In this document: piece by piece, positions 25,188 through 33,963 of the stretch
Numbering within the stretch: the first letter of the stretch is position 1
Layout: every line of letters begins with the position of its first letter
Source of the DNA: JAYQKL01 sp038142705
Lineage (GTDB): Bacteria > Pseudomonadota > Alphaproteobacteria > RS24
Length of the DNA stretch: 64,000 nucleotides
NCBI GenBank assembly: GCA_965217015.1
Contig: OZ244224.1
Location: 1,736,001 to 1,800,000, forward strand
Direction of reading: 5' to 3'
Notes under the pieces: model-generated
What the model saw: only the letters and a program-made list of their open reading frames with translations
What the model was told of the DNA's origin: nothing
Database searches by the model: none
Translations under genes and position numbers: made by a program

Positions 25188-28097
25188 ATGCTCACAAAAA
25201 ACGATCATCTTTATCTGGTTGATGGCTCCAGCTATATATTCCGCGCTTATCACGCCTTGCCGCCGCTCACACGCAAAAGCGATGGGCTGCCGGTTGGGGC
25301 GGTGTCTGGCTTTTGCAATATGTTGTTAAAGCTCATGGAAGAGATGGACGCCCAGACCAGCCCCTCGCATTTGGCGGTTATTTTTGATGCCTCTGGCACA
25401 ACTTTTCGCAATGAGATTTTTTCTGATTATAAAGCCAATCGCGGTGAAACGCCGGAAGACCTGATACCGCAATTTCCGCTCGTGCGTGAAGCGGTAAAAG
25501 CCTTTGGCGTGCCGTCAATTGAGTTGCAAGACTATGAGGCTGATGACCTGATTGCGGCTTATGCTGATGCTGCGAGCGCGCAGGGTGCGCAGGTCACAAT
25601 CGTGTCATCAGATAAAGACTTGATGCAATTGGTCAATGAGCGCGTCGATATGCTGGACACAATGAAAGACCGCCAGATTGGGCCTGAAGAGGTTTTTGAA
25701 AAATTCGGGGTAGGGCCAGAGCGGGTGATTGATGTGCAGTCTTTGGCGGGCGATAGCGTTGATAATATTCCGGGCGTGCCGGGCATTGGGGTAAAAACAG
25801 CCGCGCTTTTAATCAATGAATTTGGCGATTTAGACACATTATTGGCACGCGCAGAGGAAATTAAACAAAATAAACGCCGCGAAAATCTGATTGAATTTGC
25901 CGACCAGGCGCGTCTCAGTCGCGAACTGGTAACGCTTAAAAAAGATACACCTATGCCCATGCCATTGGGCGCGCTGGGCATGGCCCCACCTGATGGCGCG
26001 CAGCTTATTGGGTTTTTAAAAGCGATGGAATTCAACACGCTGACCAAGCGCGTGGCAAAAAAATATGAGCTTGATTTAGATGCCTATGCGCCTGCGCCTG
26101 ATATGGCCGCGCCTTTGGTTGATGATAACCAAGCTGGCGGGCAAGCTGCCGGGCAGGCTGACGGGCAGGCAAAGATTGCGGATGATGGCGATAATGCCAC
26201 CAGCTCAACAGGCGAAAAAACCGGCGATAAAAAATTTGATTTCCCGCCCATTAATGCCGGCCAATATGAATGCGTGACCAGCATGGCCGCGCTTGAGCAC
26301 TGGATAGATGCCGCCTATCGGGCCGGCGTGATAGGGCTGGATACGGAAACAGATGGCCTTGATACCATGCAATGCCGTTTGGTTGGCATATCACTGGCCA
26401 CCGCGCCCGGCGCGGCTTGTTATATCCCGCTCGCGCATGGCCGCAGCGATGGGCTGGATTTGGACAATCAATCGCCTGACCAATTAGCCCTTGATGATGT
26501 GCTGGCCGCATTGGCACCGATGCTGGCCGATGCGAGTGTGTTGAAAGTCTTGCAAAATGCAAAATTTGATATGCAGGTTTTTGCCCGCCATCATGTGGCC
26601 GTCACCCCGATTGATGACACAATGCTGATGTCTTATGCAGTGTCGGCAGGTGCGCATGGTCAGGGCATGGACGAGCTGTCGCGGCGTTATTTAGACCATG
26701 AGCCCATATCAATTAAAACCTTGCTCGGCACCGGCAAGTCGCAAATTACTTTTGACCAAGTGCCGCTTGAGGAGGCCACGGCCTATGCGGCGGAAGATGC
26801 TGATGTGACGCTGCGGCTGTGGCATCACCTAAAATATCAGCTGGTGCAGGCAGGGGTAAGCTCTGTTTATGAAACCACTGAGCGGCCTTTAATTGATGTG
26901 ATTGTGGGTATGGAGCGGCACGGGGTTAAGCTTGACCGCTCGGTTTTGTCGCGCCTGTCTGGCGAGTTTGCGCAAAAAATGGCGGCGATGGAAGCGCGCA
27001 TTCATGAGCTGGCGGGTGAGCCATTTAATATTGCCAGCCCGAAACAGCTTGGCGAGATTTTGTTTGAGCGCATGGGGTTGGAAGGCGGCAAAAAAACCAA
27101 AACAGGCGCATGGGGTACCGCCCATGATGTTTTAGAAAATTTGGCCGCGCAGGGCCACGAGCTGCCAGCGCAGGTGTTGGACTGGCGCGGTTTGGCCAAG
27201 CTGAAATCGACCTATACAGACGCATTGCCCGAATTTATCAACCCTGATACGGGGCGCGTGCACACATCTTATGCGCTGGCCAGCACCACCACAGGGCGTT
27301 TGTCCTCATCAGATCCGAATTTGCAAAATATCCCCATTCGTACCGAAGATGGGCGGCGCATTCGCACGGCCTTTATTGCCGAGCCGGACCATATGCTGGT
27401 CTCTGCCGATTACAGCCAGATTGAATTGCGGCTTTTGGCGCATATTGCTGATATTGATACGCTCAAACAGGCTTTTGCCGATGGGCTGGATATTCATGCC
27501 ATGACCGCGTCAGAAATGTTTGGCGTGCCAATGGCCGAGATGACACCAGAAGTGCGCCGCCGCGCCAAGGCGATTAATTTTGGCATTATTTATGGTATCT
27601 CCGCTTTTGGGCTGGCCAATCAGCTGGGCATATCACGCGGCGAAGCGAGCGATTACATCAAATCCTATTTTGAAAAATTCCCCGGTATTAAAGATTATAT
27701 GGAAGCGGTGAAGGCCGAAGCTCATGCGCAGGGTTATGTGTCCACCCTGTTTGGGCGCAAAGTGCATTTGCCAGAAATCAGCTCCAAAATTCCTGCGCGC
27801 CGCGCCTTTGCCGAACGCGCGGCCATTAACGCGCCGATTCAGGGCAGCGCGGCGGATATTATTCGCCGTGCCATGATTGCCATGCCCCCCGCGCTTGAGG
27901 CGGCGGGCTTAAATGGTGTAAAAATGCTGCTGCAAGTGCATGATGAGTTGATTTTTGAAGTGCCTGAAAACGACACGCAAACGCTGATGGCATGTGTTGA
28001 AAAAACCATGCAACAGGCCTGCGCCCCGCGCCTTGAACTCTCTGTGCCGCTGGTGGTGGAAGCCGAAGCCGCCAAAAACTGGGACGAGGCTCACTAA
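25188..28097 (+). CDS. polA: DNA polymerase I
   Basis: This 969-residue, three-domain enzyme fills gaps in repair and removes RNA primers. The N-terminal 5'-3' exonuclease (LYLVDGSSYIFRAYHALPP, YEADDLIA, DKDLMQLV, GVPGIGVKTA) spans about residues 1-290. A low-complexity linker rich in GQA and acidic residues runs to about 345. The 3'-5' proofreading domain has an intact DTETDG. The polymerase domain has motif A DYSQIELR, motif B RRAKAINFGIIYG and motif C VHDELIFE. All catalytic residues for the three activities are present, which is more than many bacteria keep. The 3' end is followed immediately by the second repeat array. Confidence 0.97.
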   Translation: MLTKNDHLYLVDGSSYIFRAYHALPPLTRKSDGLPVGAVSGFCNMLLKLMEEMDAQTSPSHLAVIFDASGTTFRNEIFSDYKANRGETPEDLIPQFPLVREAVKAFGVPSIELQDYEADDLIAAYADAASAQGAQVTIVSSDKDLMQLVNERVDMLDTMKDRQIGPEEVFEKFGVGPERVIDVQSLAGDSVDNIPGVPGIGVKTAALLINEFGDLDTLLARAEEIKQNKRRENLIEFADQARLSRELVTLKKDTPMPMPLGALGMAPPDGAQLIGFLKAMEFNTLTKRVAKKYELDLDAYAPAPDMAAPLVDDNQAGGQAAGQADGQAKIADDGDNATSSTGEKTGDKKFDFPPINAGQYECVTSMAALEHWIDAAYRAGVIGLDTETDGLDTMQCRLVGISLATAPGAACYIPLAHGRSDGLDLDNQSPDQLALDDVLAALAPMLADASVLKVLQNAKFDMQVFARHHVAVTPIDDTMLMSYAVSAGAHGQGMDELSRRYLDHEPISIKTLLGTGKSQITFDQVPLEEATAYAAEDADVTLRLWHHLKYQLVQAGVSSVYETTERPLIDVIVGMERHGVKLDRSVLSRLSGEFAQKMAAMEARIHELAGEPFNIASPKQLGEILFERMGLEGGKKTKTGAWGTAHDVLENLAAQGHELPAQVLDWRGLAKLKSTYTDALPEFINPDTGRVHTSYALASTTTGRLSSSDPNLQNIPIRTEDGRRIRTAFIAEPDHMLVSADYSQIELRLLAHIADIDTLKQAFADGLDIHAMTASEMFGVPMAEMTPEVRRRAKAINFGIIYGISAFGLANQLGISRGEASDYIKSYFEKFPGIKDYMEAVKAEAHAQGYVSTLFGRKVHLPEISSKIPARRAFAERAAINAPIQGSAADIIRRAMIAMPPALEAAGLNGVKMLLQVHDELIFEVPENDTQTLMACVEKTMQQACAPRLELSVPLVVEAEAAKNWDEAH

Positions 28098-28361
28098 AAG
28101 CACCCACCGAGCGGAGCCGAGGTGGGTGCTTACTCCGCCATTTCATCGGGCTATAAGCAGTTGGCAACTTGTTGCCTTACTGCGCCTTGCCCCGCGTCAG
28201 CGGGCGCAGGGCGGGCTAGAGCGCATAAATGCGCTAAGCCCTTACTCCGCCACTCCGTCGGCGCAGGGCGCACCAGCACCTCGGCTTCGCTCGGTGGGTG
28301 CTTACTCCGCTACTTCGTCAGCGCAGGGCGCACCAGCACCTCGGCTTCGCTCGGTGGGTGC
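28098..28361. repeat. Second modular intergenic repeat array between polA and pckA
   Basis: No gene lies here. The left part has a perfect stem AGCACCCACC/GGTGGGTGCT (28099-28130) and a smaller GGCAAC/GTTGCC hairpin. Then units begin at 28204 (57 bp), 28261 (60 bp) and 28321, each with GCGCAGGGCG, a variable core and CTTACTCCGC plus a CACTCCGTCG-like right box. The first core is a hairpin GGGCTA..AGCGCAT-AA-ATGCGCT..AGCCC; the next two are GCACCAGCACC..GGTGGGTGC. Box order and unit length match the array beside tRNA-Arg, with different sequence. The last unit runs into the pckA stop codon. The first stem may also end polA transcription, but it has no T-tract. Confidence 0.8.
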
Positions 28362-29969
28362 TTACTCCGCCGCGACGGAAGGGGCGGAGCTGCGGACGTC
28401 TTCGCCCACATGGTCCATGAATTTTTCAAAATTGGCGACAAACATATCCACCAGCTTACGCGCTTGCGCATCATAAGCCGTGCCATCAGCCCATGTGTCG
28501 CGTGGGTTCAGGATAGAGCTATCCACATTTGGCACCGAAACCGGCACCTCAAAACCAAAATGCGCATCGGTTCTAAATTCAACACTGTTCAGGCTGCCAT
28601 CAAGCGCGGCAGACAGCAATGCGCGGGTCTCTTTAATCGGCATGCGCGCGCCAATGCCATAGGCGCCGCCTGTCCAGCCTGTATTGACCAGCCAGCAGCC
28701 CGCCTGATGCTCGGCGATGAGGTCGCGCAGTAAATTGCCATATTCTGACGGGTGGCGCGGCATAAATGGCGCCCCAAAACAAGTTGAGAAAGTCGCTTCT
28801 GGCTCGGTCACGCCTTTTTCTGTGCCAGCCACTTTGGCGGTATAACCGGACAAAAAATGATACATAGCTTGGCTGGGTGTGAGCCGCGCGATGGGCGGCA
28901 ACACCCCAAACGCATCGGCGGTGAGCATGATAATGGTTTTCGGGTGGCCCGCTGTGCCGGTTTCGGACGCATTGGGTATGAAAGAAAGCGGGTACGCACC
29001 ACGCGAATTTTCAGCCAAAGAGTTGTCGTCAAAATCCAGTTCACGCGACTGCGCGTCCATCACAACATTTTCAAGCACAGTGCCAAAACGCTGGGTGGTG
29101 GCAAAAATTTCAGGCTCGGCTTCTTGCGACAGATTTATCATTTTGGCATAGCAGCCGCCCTCGAAATTAAACACGCCATTTTCAGACCAGCCATGCTCAT
29201 CATCGCCAACCAAAATCCGGTTTGGGTCGGCAGAAAGCGTGGTTTTGCCGGTGCCAGAAAGCCCGAAGAAAACCGCCGCATCATCATCTTTGCCAACATT
29301 GACCGAACAATGCATCGGCATAACGCGCTTGGCTGGCAGGGTGAAGTTCAGCATAGAAAACACAGATTTTTTGGTCTCGCCAGCGTAAGATGTGCCCACA
29401 ATAAGCACGATTTTTTTATCAAAATTGACCGCAATCATGGTCTCGCCACGCGATCCATGACGCGCTGGATCCGCTGAAAAGCTTGGCATATTGACAATCA
29501 AAAACTCGGGATCAAAATCATCAAGCTCTTCAGCTTCTGGTTCGATTAAAAGATTTTGAATAAATAAAGAATGCCATGCCAGCTCGGTCAACACGCGGGT
29601 TGGCAGACGATGAGTTTTGTCAGCGCCACCAAACAGGTCTTGAACAAAAAGCTCACGACCTTTGGCGTGAGCTTTCATATCTTCAAACAGAGCATCAAAT
29701 TGTTCTGGCGTCATGGCTTTATTATTATCCCACCAGACCGTGTTTTCGGTGGTTGCGTCGCGGACAATGAATTTATCCTGCGCCGAGCGGCCCGTATGCG
29801 CGCCGGTTTTAACAACCATCGCACCACCTTTGGCAATCTCGCCTTCATTACGGGCGAGCGAAAGCTCATACAGCTTGGCTGGGCGATGGTTCCAATGAAC
29901 GGCTTTCAGGTCTGTAAAACCCTGATTCTCGATACTATTTTTACTTATCCGATAACCAGTTTGATGCAT
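28362..29969 (-). CDS. pckA: Phosphoenolpyruvate carboxykinase (ATP)
   Basis: This 535-residue enzyme converts oxaloacetate and ATP to phosphoenolpyruvate and CO2, the entry step of gluconeogenesis. It has RSAQDKFIVRD, the kinase-1 loop FFGLSGTGKTTLSADP with the P-loop, the metal-binding GDDEHGWSE stretch and the ENSRGAYPLSFIPNA segment, all typical of the ATP-dependent form. The start at 29969 follows TAGGAA and gives the usual N terminus; the frame extends upstream to 30044 without support. It is divergent from chvI/chvG, an arrangement known from Agrobacterium and other alphaproteobacteria, where pckA responds to ChvG/ChvI. Its last codons overlap a repeat unit. Confidence 0.97.
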   Translation of the reverse strand: MHQTGYRISKNSIENQGFTDLKAVHWNHRPAKLYELSLARNEGEIAKGGAMVVKTGAHTGRSAQDKFIVRDATTENTVWWDNNKAMTPEQFDALFEDMKAHAKGRELFVQDLFGGADKTHRLPTRVLTELAWHSLFIQNLLIEPEAEELDDFDPEFLIVNMPSFSADPARHGSRGETMIAVNFDKKIVLIVGTSYAGETKKSVFSMLNFTLPAKRVMPMHCSVNVGKDDDAAVFFGLSGTGKTTLSADPNRILVGDDEHGWSENGVFNFEGGCYAKMINLSQEAEPEIFATTQRFGTVLENVVMDAQSRELDFDDNSLAENSRGAYPLSFIPNASETGTAGHPKTIIMLTADAFGVLPPIARLTPSQAMYHFLSGYTAKVAGTEKGVTEPEATFSTCFGAPFMPRHPSEYGNLLRDLIAEHQAGCWLVNTGWTGGAYGIGARMPIKETRALLSAALDGSLNSVEFRTDAHFGFEVPVSVPNVDSSILNPRDTWADGTAYDAQARKLVDMFVANFEKFMDHVGEDVRSSAPSVAAE

Positions 29970-30059
29970 TAGTTTAATTCCTAAAATTTTTGAATAGAGA
30001 GTCTTATAAACGAAAAAAACCACAGTTAAAACAAAAACAGCCAAAAAAAGCGTGCATAA

Positions 30060-30081
30060 TGCCGCATATTTGCCGCATTAT
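30060..30081. promoter_or_regulatory. 11-bp direct repeat between pckA and chvI: candidate response-regulator site
   Basis: TGCCGCATATT is followed directly by TGCCGCATTAT, a direct repeat with 11-bp period. The same bases with the preceding four also form an inverted repeat (30056-30081) with one mismatch. OmpR-family regulators bind head-to-tail repeats spaced 10-11 bp. The site is 90 bases upstream of pckA and 48 upstream of chvI, so it could serve both. Confidence 0.5.
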
Positions 30082-30129
30082 TGTTCATATTAAGACTTAT
30101 TTTGAAAATCCTAGATAAATGAGGTGCTT

Positions 30130-30870
30130 ATGCCCAAAATAGCTTTAGTTGATGATGATCAAAATATTCTCGCTTCTTTGTCTATGGCGCTCAAAAGCGA
30201 AGGTTTTGATGTCGAGCGATTTGCTGATGGGCGCGCGGCATTAGAGGCTTTGTCGCAAAAACCAGCAGATATTGGTGTTTTTGACATTAAAATGCCTCGC
30301 ATGGACGGGCTGGAATTATTGCGCCGTTTGCGCGGGGCGTCTGATATGCCCGTTATTTTCCTGACCTCCAAAGATGATGAAATTGACGAATTAATTGGTC
30401 TCAAAATTGGAGCCGATGACTACATCACCAAACCTTTTTCGCAAAAATTACTGATTGAGCGTATCCGAACGATTTTGCGGCGCACAAAATTTCGCCAACA
30501 AGCCGCCTCGTCAAATACCGCAAAACCAGATGGTGCCACTGGGGCAGATGAGGCGCGCGCGGCATATCTGGAGCGTGGGGCTTTGGTGTTGGACACACAA
30601 CGCCATGCCTGCCATTGGCGGGGCAAATCTATCAATTTGACAGTCACCGAATTTCTTATTCTGCAGGCATTGGCACAACGGCCCGGATATGTGAAAAGTC
30701 GTGATGCGTTAATGGACGCGGCCTATGATGATCAGGTCTATGTTGATGACCGCACAATTGACAGTCATATTAAACGCTTGCGGCGCAAATTCCGTAAGCA
30801 AGATGAACATTTTGATGCGATTGAGACGCTTTATGGCGTTGGGTATAAATTTAAGGAAGAGACAATTTAA
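30130..30870 (+). CDS. chvI: Response regulator ChvI (OmpR family)
   Basis: This 246-residue regulator has a receiver domain with the acidic pocket VDDDQNI, phospho-acceptor Asp in FDIKMPRMDG, switch Thr and Lys in FLTSKDD and ITKPF. A C-terminal winged-helix DNA-binding domain follows (LTVTEFLILQALAQRPG, DDRTIDSHIKRLRRKFR, YGVGYKF). The combination with the downstream kinase and divergent pckA identifies ChvI. The start at 30130 has GAGGT seven bases upstream; a GTG six bases earlier is in frame but overlaps that site. ChvI controls envelope and acid-stress genes in relatives. It lies 30 bases before chvG. Confidence 0.92.
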   Translation: MPKIALVDDDQNILASLSMALKSEGFDVERFADGRAALEALSQKPADIGVFDIKMPRMDGLELLRRLRGASDMPVIFLTSKDDEIDELIGLKIGADDYITKPFSQKLLIERIRTILRRTKFRQQAASSNTAKPDGATGADEARAAYLERGALVLDTQRHACHWRGKSINLTVTEFLILQALAQRPGYVKSRDALMDAAYDDQVYVDDRTIDSHIKRLRRKFRKQDEHFDAIETLYGVGYKFKEETI

Positions 30871-30900
30871 TCGCATGGGAAAGAAACGATAGGGCAAACG

Positions 30901-32616
30901 GTGGCACATAACTCCAATCAAAAAAACAGTGTTAAACGTGGCGTTTTAAATCGCTGGCGCCAGCATTTGCTAACACGGCTTTTGGTGATTAACAGTCTTG
31001 GGCTTTTGGCTTTTTTGATGGGGTTACTGATTTTGGGACAAACCCGCGACAGCTTAACCGCCGCTTATCGGGAAAGCCTGCGCGTACAGGCTTATTTAAT
31101 GGCCGAAGCGGTAGGCGGCATGGCACCGGAGGCGGTGGCCATTCTGCCTGTGGAGGCTGAAACCCAGCTCATGACCCCCAGCATTAACCCTGAGGAGGCC
31201 GCCAGCCTGTTAAATCGTCTGGTCGCACAAACTCAAACGCGGGCCATGTTTTATGACCATCAAGGGCGTTTGGTCGTGGATACAGCACGCCCGCTTGGGG
31301 CGGTGCAAATTAAAGAACTCGCGGGCGGTGAGCGTCTGCCAGAAACATTTCATGAAACCCCACATCAAAAACCAAACTTACTCAAGCGTCTTTCAGCTTT
31401 CGGGGCGCCGCCCGCGCCTTTGTTCACAGATGCGATTGCGCGACAGGGGCAAAATCTTGAGGAAGTGCGTCAGGCCTTGCTGGGTCAGGAAATGAGTTTG
31501 GCCCGCCGCACCCCTCATCATGCGGATATTTTGACCCTCGCTGTGCCAGTGCAACATTATCGGGCGATTAATGGCGTGCTGCTGGTCACAAGTCCGCCAG
31601 GCGCAATTGATGCGCAAGTTCAAGAAGCGCGCCTGACCACCATTCAATTATTTTTGGCTATTTTGGCCATTACGCTGGTTCTGACCATCATCACGGCCCG
31701 CACCATCACGCGGCCCGTGCAAAAATTAGCGCAGGCATTGCGCCAATATCGCCATTCCATGCAATTGCCCGCCTTGGATAAAATTCCGGATTATCGCGCC
31801 CGCCAAGATGAGATTGCAGATTTGTCATCGGCGTTGCGCGACCTGCTGGCACAGCTGACGCAACGCCTTGATGCGATAGAGCGTTTTGCTTCTGATGTGG
31901 CGCATGAATTGAAAAATCCATTGGCCAGCATGCATAGCGCGCTGCAAACATTAGAAAACACCGAAGATGCGACAGACCGCAAAGCTTTGATGGATATTTT
32001 ATTGGTCGATATTCAGCGCCTGAATCGGCTGATTAGCGATATTTCTGATGCGTCGCGCTTAGATGCAGAATTAGGACGCAAGGATTTTGAGGTGCTTGAT
32101 TTTTCTGAGCTGGTGCGTGAGCTTGCACCTGTTTTTGGGCAAGATGAAGCGCGCCATGTGACACTTGAGATGAAACTGGCAGCGGCGGTTAATATTCGGG
32201 GGCAGTCTAATCGTTTGGCGCAAATTTTACAAAATGTGTTGAGCAATGCTTTGTCTTTTGCGCCCAATGACAGTGTTTTGAAAGTCACGCTTGAGCCAAT
32301 GGATACAGAAGCGGTTTTGACCATTGAAGATGAGGGAGTCGGTGTTGCTCCTGATTTGGTAGAGCGGGTATTTGAACGCTTTTATACCGACCGAACTGGC
32401 CAGTCCATCATGCCAAATGAAGATGTGACGGCGCCGCAAAAGGCATCGCGCTTTGGCCAGCATTCGGGGCTGGGCTTGTCAATTGCGCGTGAAATTGCGC
32501 GTGTGCATGGTGGAGATTTGAAAGCCTATGCGCGCAAAGGCGGGTGTTTTGTTTTGACGCTGCCGCTTTTAGACCCGATGACCACGCCAGATATTGAACC
32601 TGAACCAAAGGGTTAA
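30901..32616 (+). CDS. chvG: Sensor histidine kinase ChvG
   Basis: This 571-residue membrane kinase has transmembrane segment 1 near residues 30-50, a periplasmic sensor domain to about 240, transmembrane segment 2 (LFLAILAITLVLTIITA), a HAMP linker, the phospho-accepting His in VAHELKNPLASMHSA, the N box LSNALSFAP, and G boxes EDEGVGVA and HSGLGLSIAREIA. It starts with GTG after AGGG and six bases of spacing. It phosphorylates ChvI. In relatives its periplasmic domain is held inactive by ExoR, but no exoR gene is in this window. The gene ends three bases before hprK, so regulator, kinase and PTS genes form one transcript. Confidence 0.92.
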   Translation: MAHNSNQKNSVKRGVLNRWRQHLLTRLLVINSLGLLAFLMGLLILGQTRDSLTAAYRESLRVQAYLMAEAVGGMAPEAVAILPVEAETQLMTPSINPEEAASLLNRLVAQTQTRAMFYDHQGRLVVDTARPLGAVQIKELAGGERLPETFHETPHQKPNLLKRLSAFGAPPAPLFTDAIARQGQNLEEVRQALLGQEMSLARRTPHHADILTLAVPVQHYRAINGVLLVTSPPGAIDAQVQEARLTTIQLFLAILAITLVLTIITARTITRPVQKLAQALRQYRHSMQLPALDKIPDYRARQDEIADLSSALRDLLAQLTQRLDAIERFASDVAHELKNPLASMHSALQTLENTEDATDRKALMDILLVDIQRLNRLISDISDASRLDAELGRKDFEVLDFSELVRELAPVFGQDEARHVTLEMKLAAAVNIRGQSNRLAQILQNVLSNALSFAPNDSVLKVTLEPMDTEAVLTIEDEGVGVAPDLVERVFERFYTDRTGQSIMPNEDVTAPQKASRFGQHSGLGLSIAREIARVHGGDLKAYARKGGCFVLTLPLLDPMTTPDIEPEPKG

Positions 32617-32619
32617 ATC

Positions 32620-33078
32620 ATGGAATTGATGCATGCCAGTTGTGTTGTGTTTCAAGAAGCTGGCCTTTTGTTGCGCGGCGCAGCGGGGGTTGGTAAATCC
32701 GATCTCGTGCTGCGCTTGATTGACCGACATGGCGCCCAGCTTGTGGCCGATGACCAAACCTGTTTAGAACGCGAAGATGGGCAGGTTTTTGCTTCTGCCC
32801 CCGCAAAGCTGAAAGGCTGGTTGCAGGTCACAAATATTGGTTTTGTCCAGCGCCCTGTATGTGCGCGCACGCCCTTAATGGCGGTGATTGATTTGGTGCC
32901 AACTGACCAACGCGCCGCCTTACCCCTGATTGCCCCTGACGAGACGACAAAAATTTTATCCCTTGCTTTGCCGCGTGTGACGCTTTGTTCTTTTGATGTA
33001 TCCGCGCCGGAAAAGATTTCGGCTTTACTGGAGGTTTTGCGCCAAGGTGGGCTTGATGCGCTGCCAGATTTTACATGA
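32620..33078 (+). CDS. hprK: HPr kinase/phosphorylase, short alphaproteobacterial form
   Basis: This protein is 152 residues, about half the length of the Gram-positive enzyme, keeping only the C-terminal kinase domain, as is usual in alphaproteobacteria. The P-loop is GAAGVGKSD (about residues 19-27), followed by LVADDQTCLE. It phosphorylates or dephosphorylates the regulatory Ser of HPr; the HPr encoded two genes on has that Ser at position 46. Its place after chvG and before EIIA links envelope sensing to the regulatory PTS. Confidence 0.92.
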   Translation: MELMHASCVVFQEAGLLLRGAAGVGKSDLVLRLIDRHGAQLVADDQTCLEREDGQVFASAPAKLKGWLQVTNIGFVQRPVCARTPLMAVIDLVPTDQRAALPLIAPDETTKILSLALPRVTLCSFDVSAPEKISALLEVLRQGGLDALPDFT

Positions 33079-33176
33079 GGCATCATAAACATTCTTGCCC
33101 TGATTGCTTTGTTTGGGCATTGTAGAAAGTGTCAATTTATGGGAAATGTAAAACAAATGAGAAGAGAGAAATTTAT

Positions 33177-33608
33177 ATGATTGGTCTGGTGATTGTCACC
33201 CATGGAAATTTGGCGCTGGAATTCAAATCCGCAATGGAGCATGTTGTGGGCGCGCAAGAAAATGTCGAAACCATTTGTATCGGCCCTGATGATGATATGG
33301 AAAAAAGACGCGCCGATATTGCCGATGCCGCCACGCGTGCGGATAGCGGGCAGGGTGTCATATTGCTGACAGATATGTTTGGCGGCACACCATCAAATTT
33401 AGCCATTTCACTGCTGGACCAAGGCAAGGTCGAGGTCATTGCCGGTATAAATTTGCCGATGCTGATTAAACTTGCGGGCGTGCGGGAAAAACTGTCCATG
33501 GAAGAATGCGTCTCAACAGCTTCTGATGCGGCACGGAAATATATTTCGGTTGCCAGCCAGGTTCTGAATAATAAAGAAGGCAATACAGGTGCCGGTCAAG
33601 AAGATTAA
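33177..33608 (+). CDS. PTS EIIA component, mannose family
   Basis: This 143-residue EIIA of the mannose/sorbose family has the phosphorylated His at position 9 (LVIVTHGNLA) and a DMFGGTPSNLA segment near residue 67. No EIIB, EIIC or EIID genes are present, so it is regulatory rather than sugar-transporting, as in many alphaproteobacteria. The start at 33177 follows GAGAGA; an earlier in-frame ATG at 33129 adds a lysine-rich leader without family match. The end overlaps the HPr gene by 20 bases, which implies translational coupling. Confidence 0.92.
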   Translation: MIGLVIVTHGNLALEFKSAMEHVVGAQENVETICIGPDDDMEKRRADIADAATRADSGQGVILLTDMFGGTPSNLAISLLDQGKVEVIAGINLPMLIKLAGVREKLSMEECVSTASDAARKYISVASQVLNNKEGNTGAGQED

Positions 33609-33855
33609 CATTACCAATCAGCGCGGCTTGCATGCGCGTGCATCTGCAAAATTTGTCAATTGTGCCAGAGGGTTTTCTGCCAAAATTATGGTCTCGCATA
33701 ATGGGCTGGAAGTGCCTGCGACATCGGTGATGGGGCTGATGATGTTGGTTGCCAGCAAGGGCTCGCAAATCACTTTATCCGCCGAAGGTGACGATGCCGA
33801 AGCGGCTTTGACGAGTCTGGAAGCGCTGATTAGCAGCAAATTTGGCGAAGAATAA
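33589..33855 (+). CDS. ptsH: Phosphocarrier protein HPr
   Basis: This 88-residue HPr has active-site His15 in RGLHARASAKF and the regulatory Ser46 in ATSVMGLMML, target of HprK. It starts with GTG inside the end of the EIIA gene. It receives phosphate from enzyme I (not in this window) and passes it to EIIA. With hprK and EIIA it forms the incomplete, regulatory PTS of alphaproteobacteria. Confidence 0.93.
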   Translation: MPVKKINITNQRGLHARASAKFVNCARGFSAKIMVSHNGLEVPATSVMGLMMLVASKGSQITLSAEGDDAEAALTSLEALISSKFGEE

Positions 33856-33913
33856 GCACGCGCTCCATACAGTCCGTAATCCATATAAACATTTCTTTAT
33901 ATCTTGCTTGATT

Positions 33914-33940
33914 CCTGCGGCGCAGGCTGTTAGAAACAGC
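33914..33940 (+). other. Two abutting hairpins in the ahcY leader
   Basis: CCTGC-GGC-GCAGG is followed at once by GCTGTT-AGA-AACAGC, the two stems sharing one G. They lie 24 bases before the ahcY ATG, just upstream of its AGGAG ribosome binding site. This could be a leader structure acting on ahcY, or a terminator remnant after ptsH. It does not match SAH or SAM riboswitch consensus sequences that I know. Confidence 0.4.
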
Positions 33941-33963
33941 TAACGATATGACAGGAGACGACC

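Noticed and set aside
28122..28733. Plus-strand open frames across the repeat array and pckA 3' end, with repeated peptide segments
   Set aside because: The peptide repeats only mirror the 57-60 bp DNA repeats, and the rest is antisense to pckA. There is no ribosome binding site or family match.
33856..33963. SAH or SAM riboswitch before ahcY
   Set aside because: The conserved core sequences of the SAH, SAM-II and SAM/SAH classes are not visible; only two simple hairpins are present.
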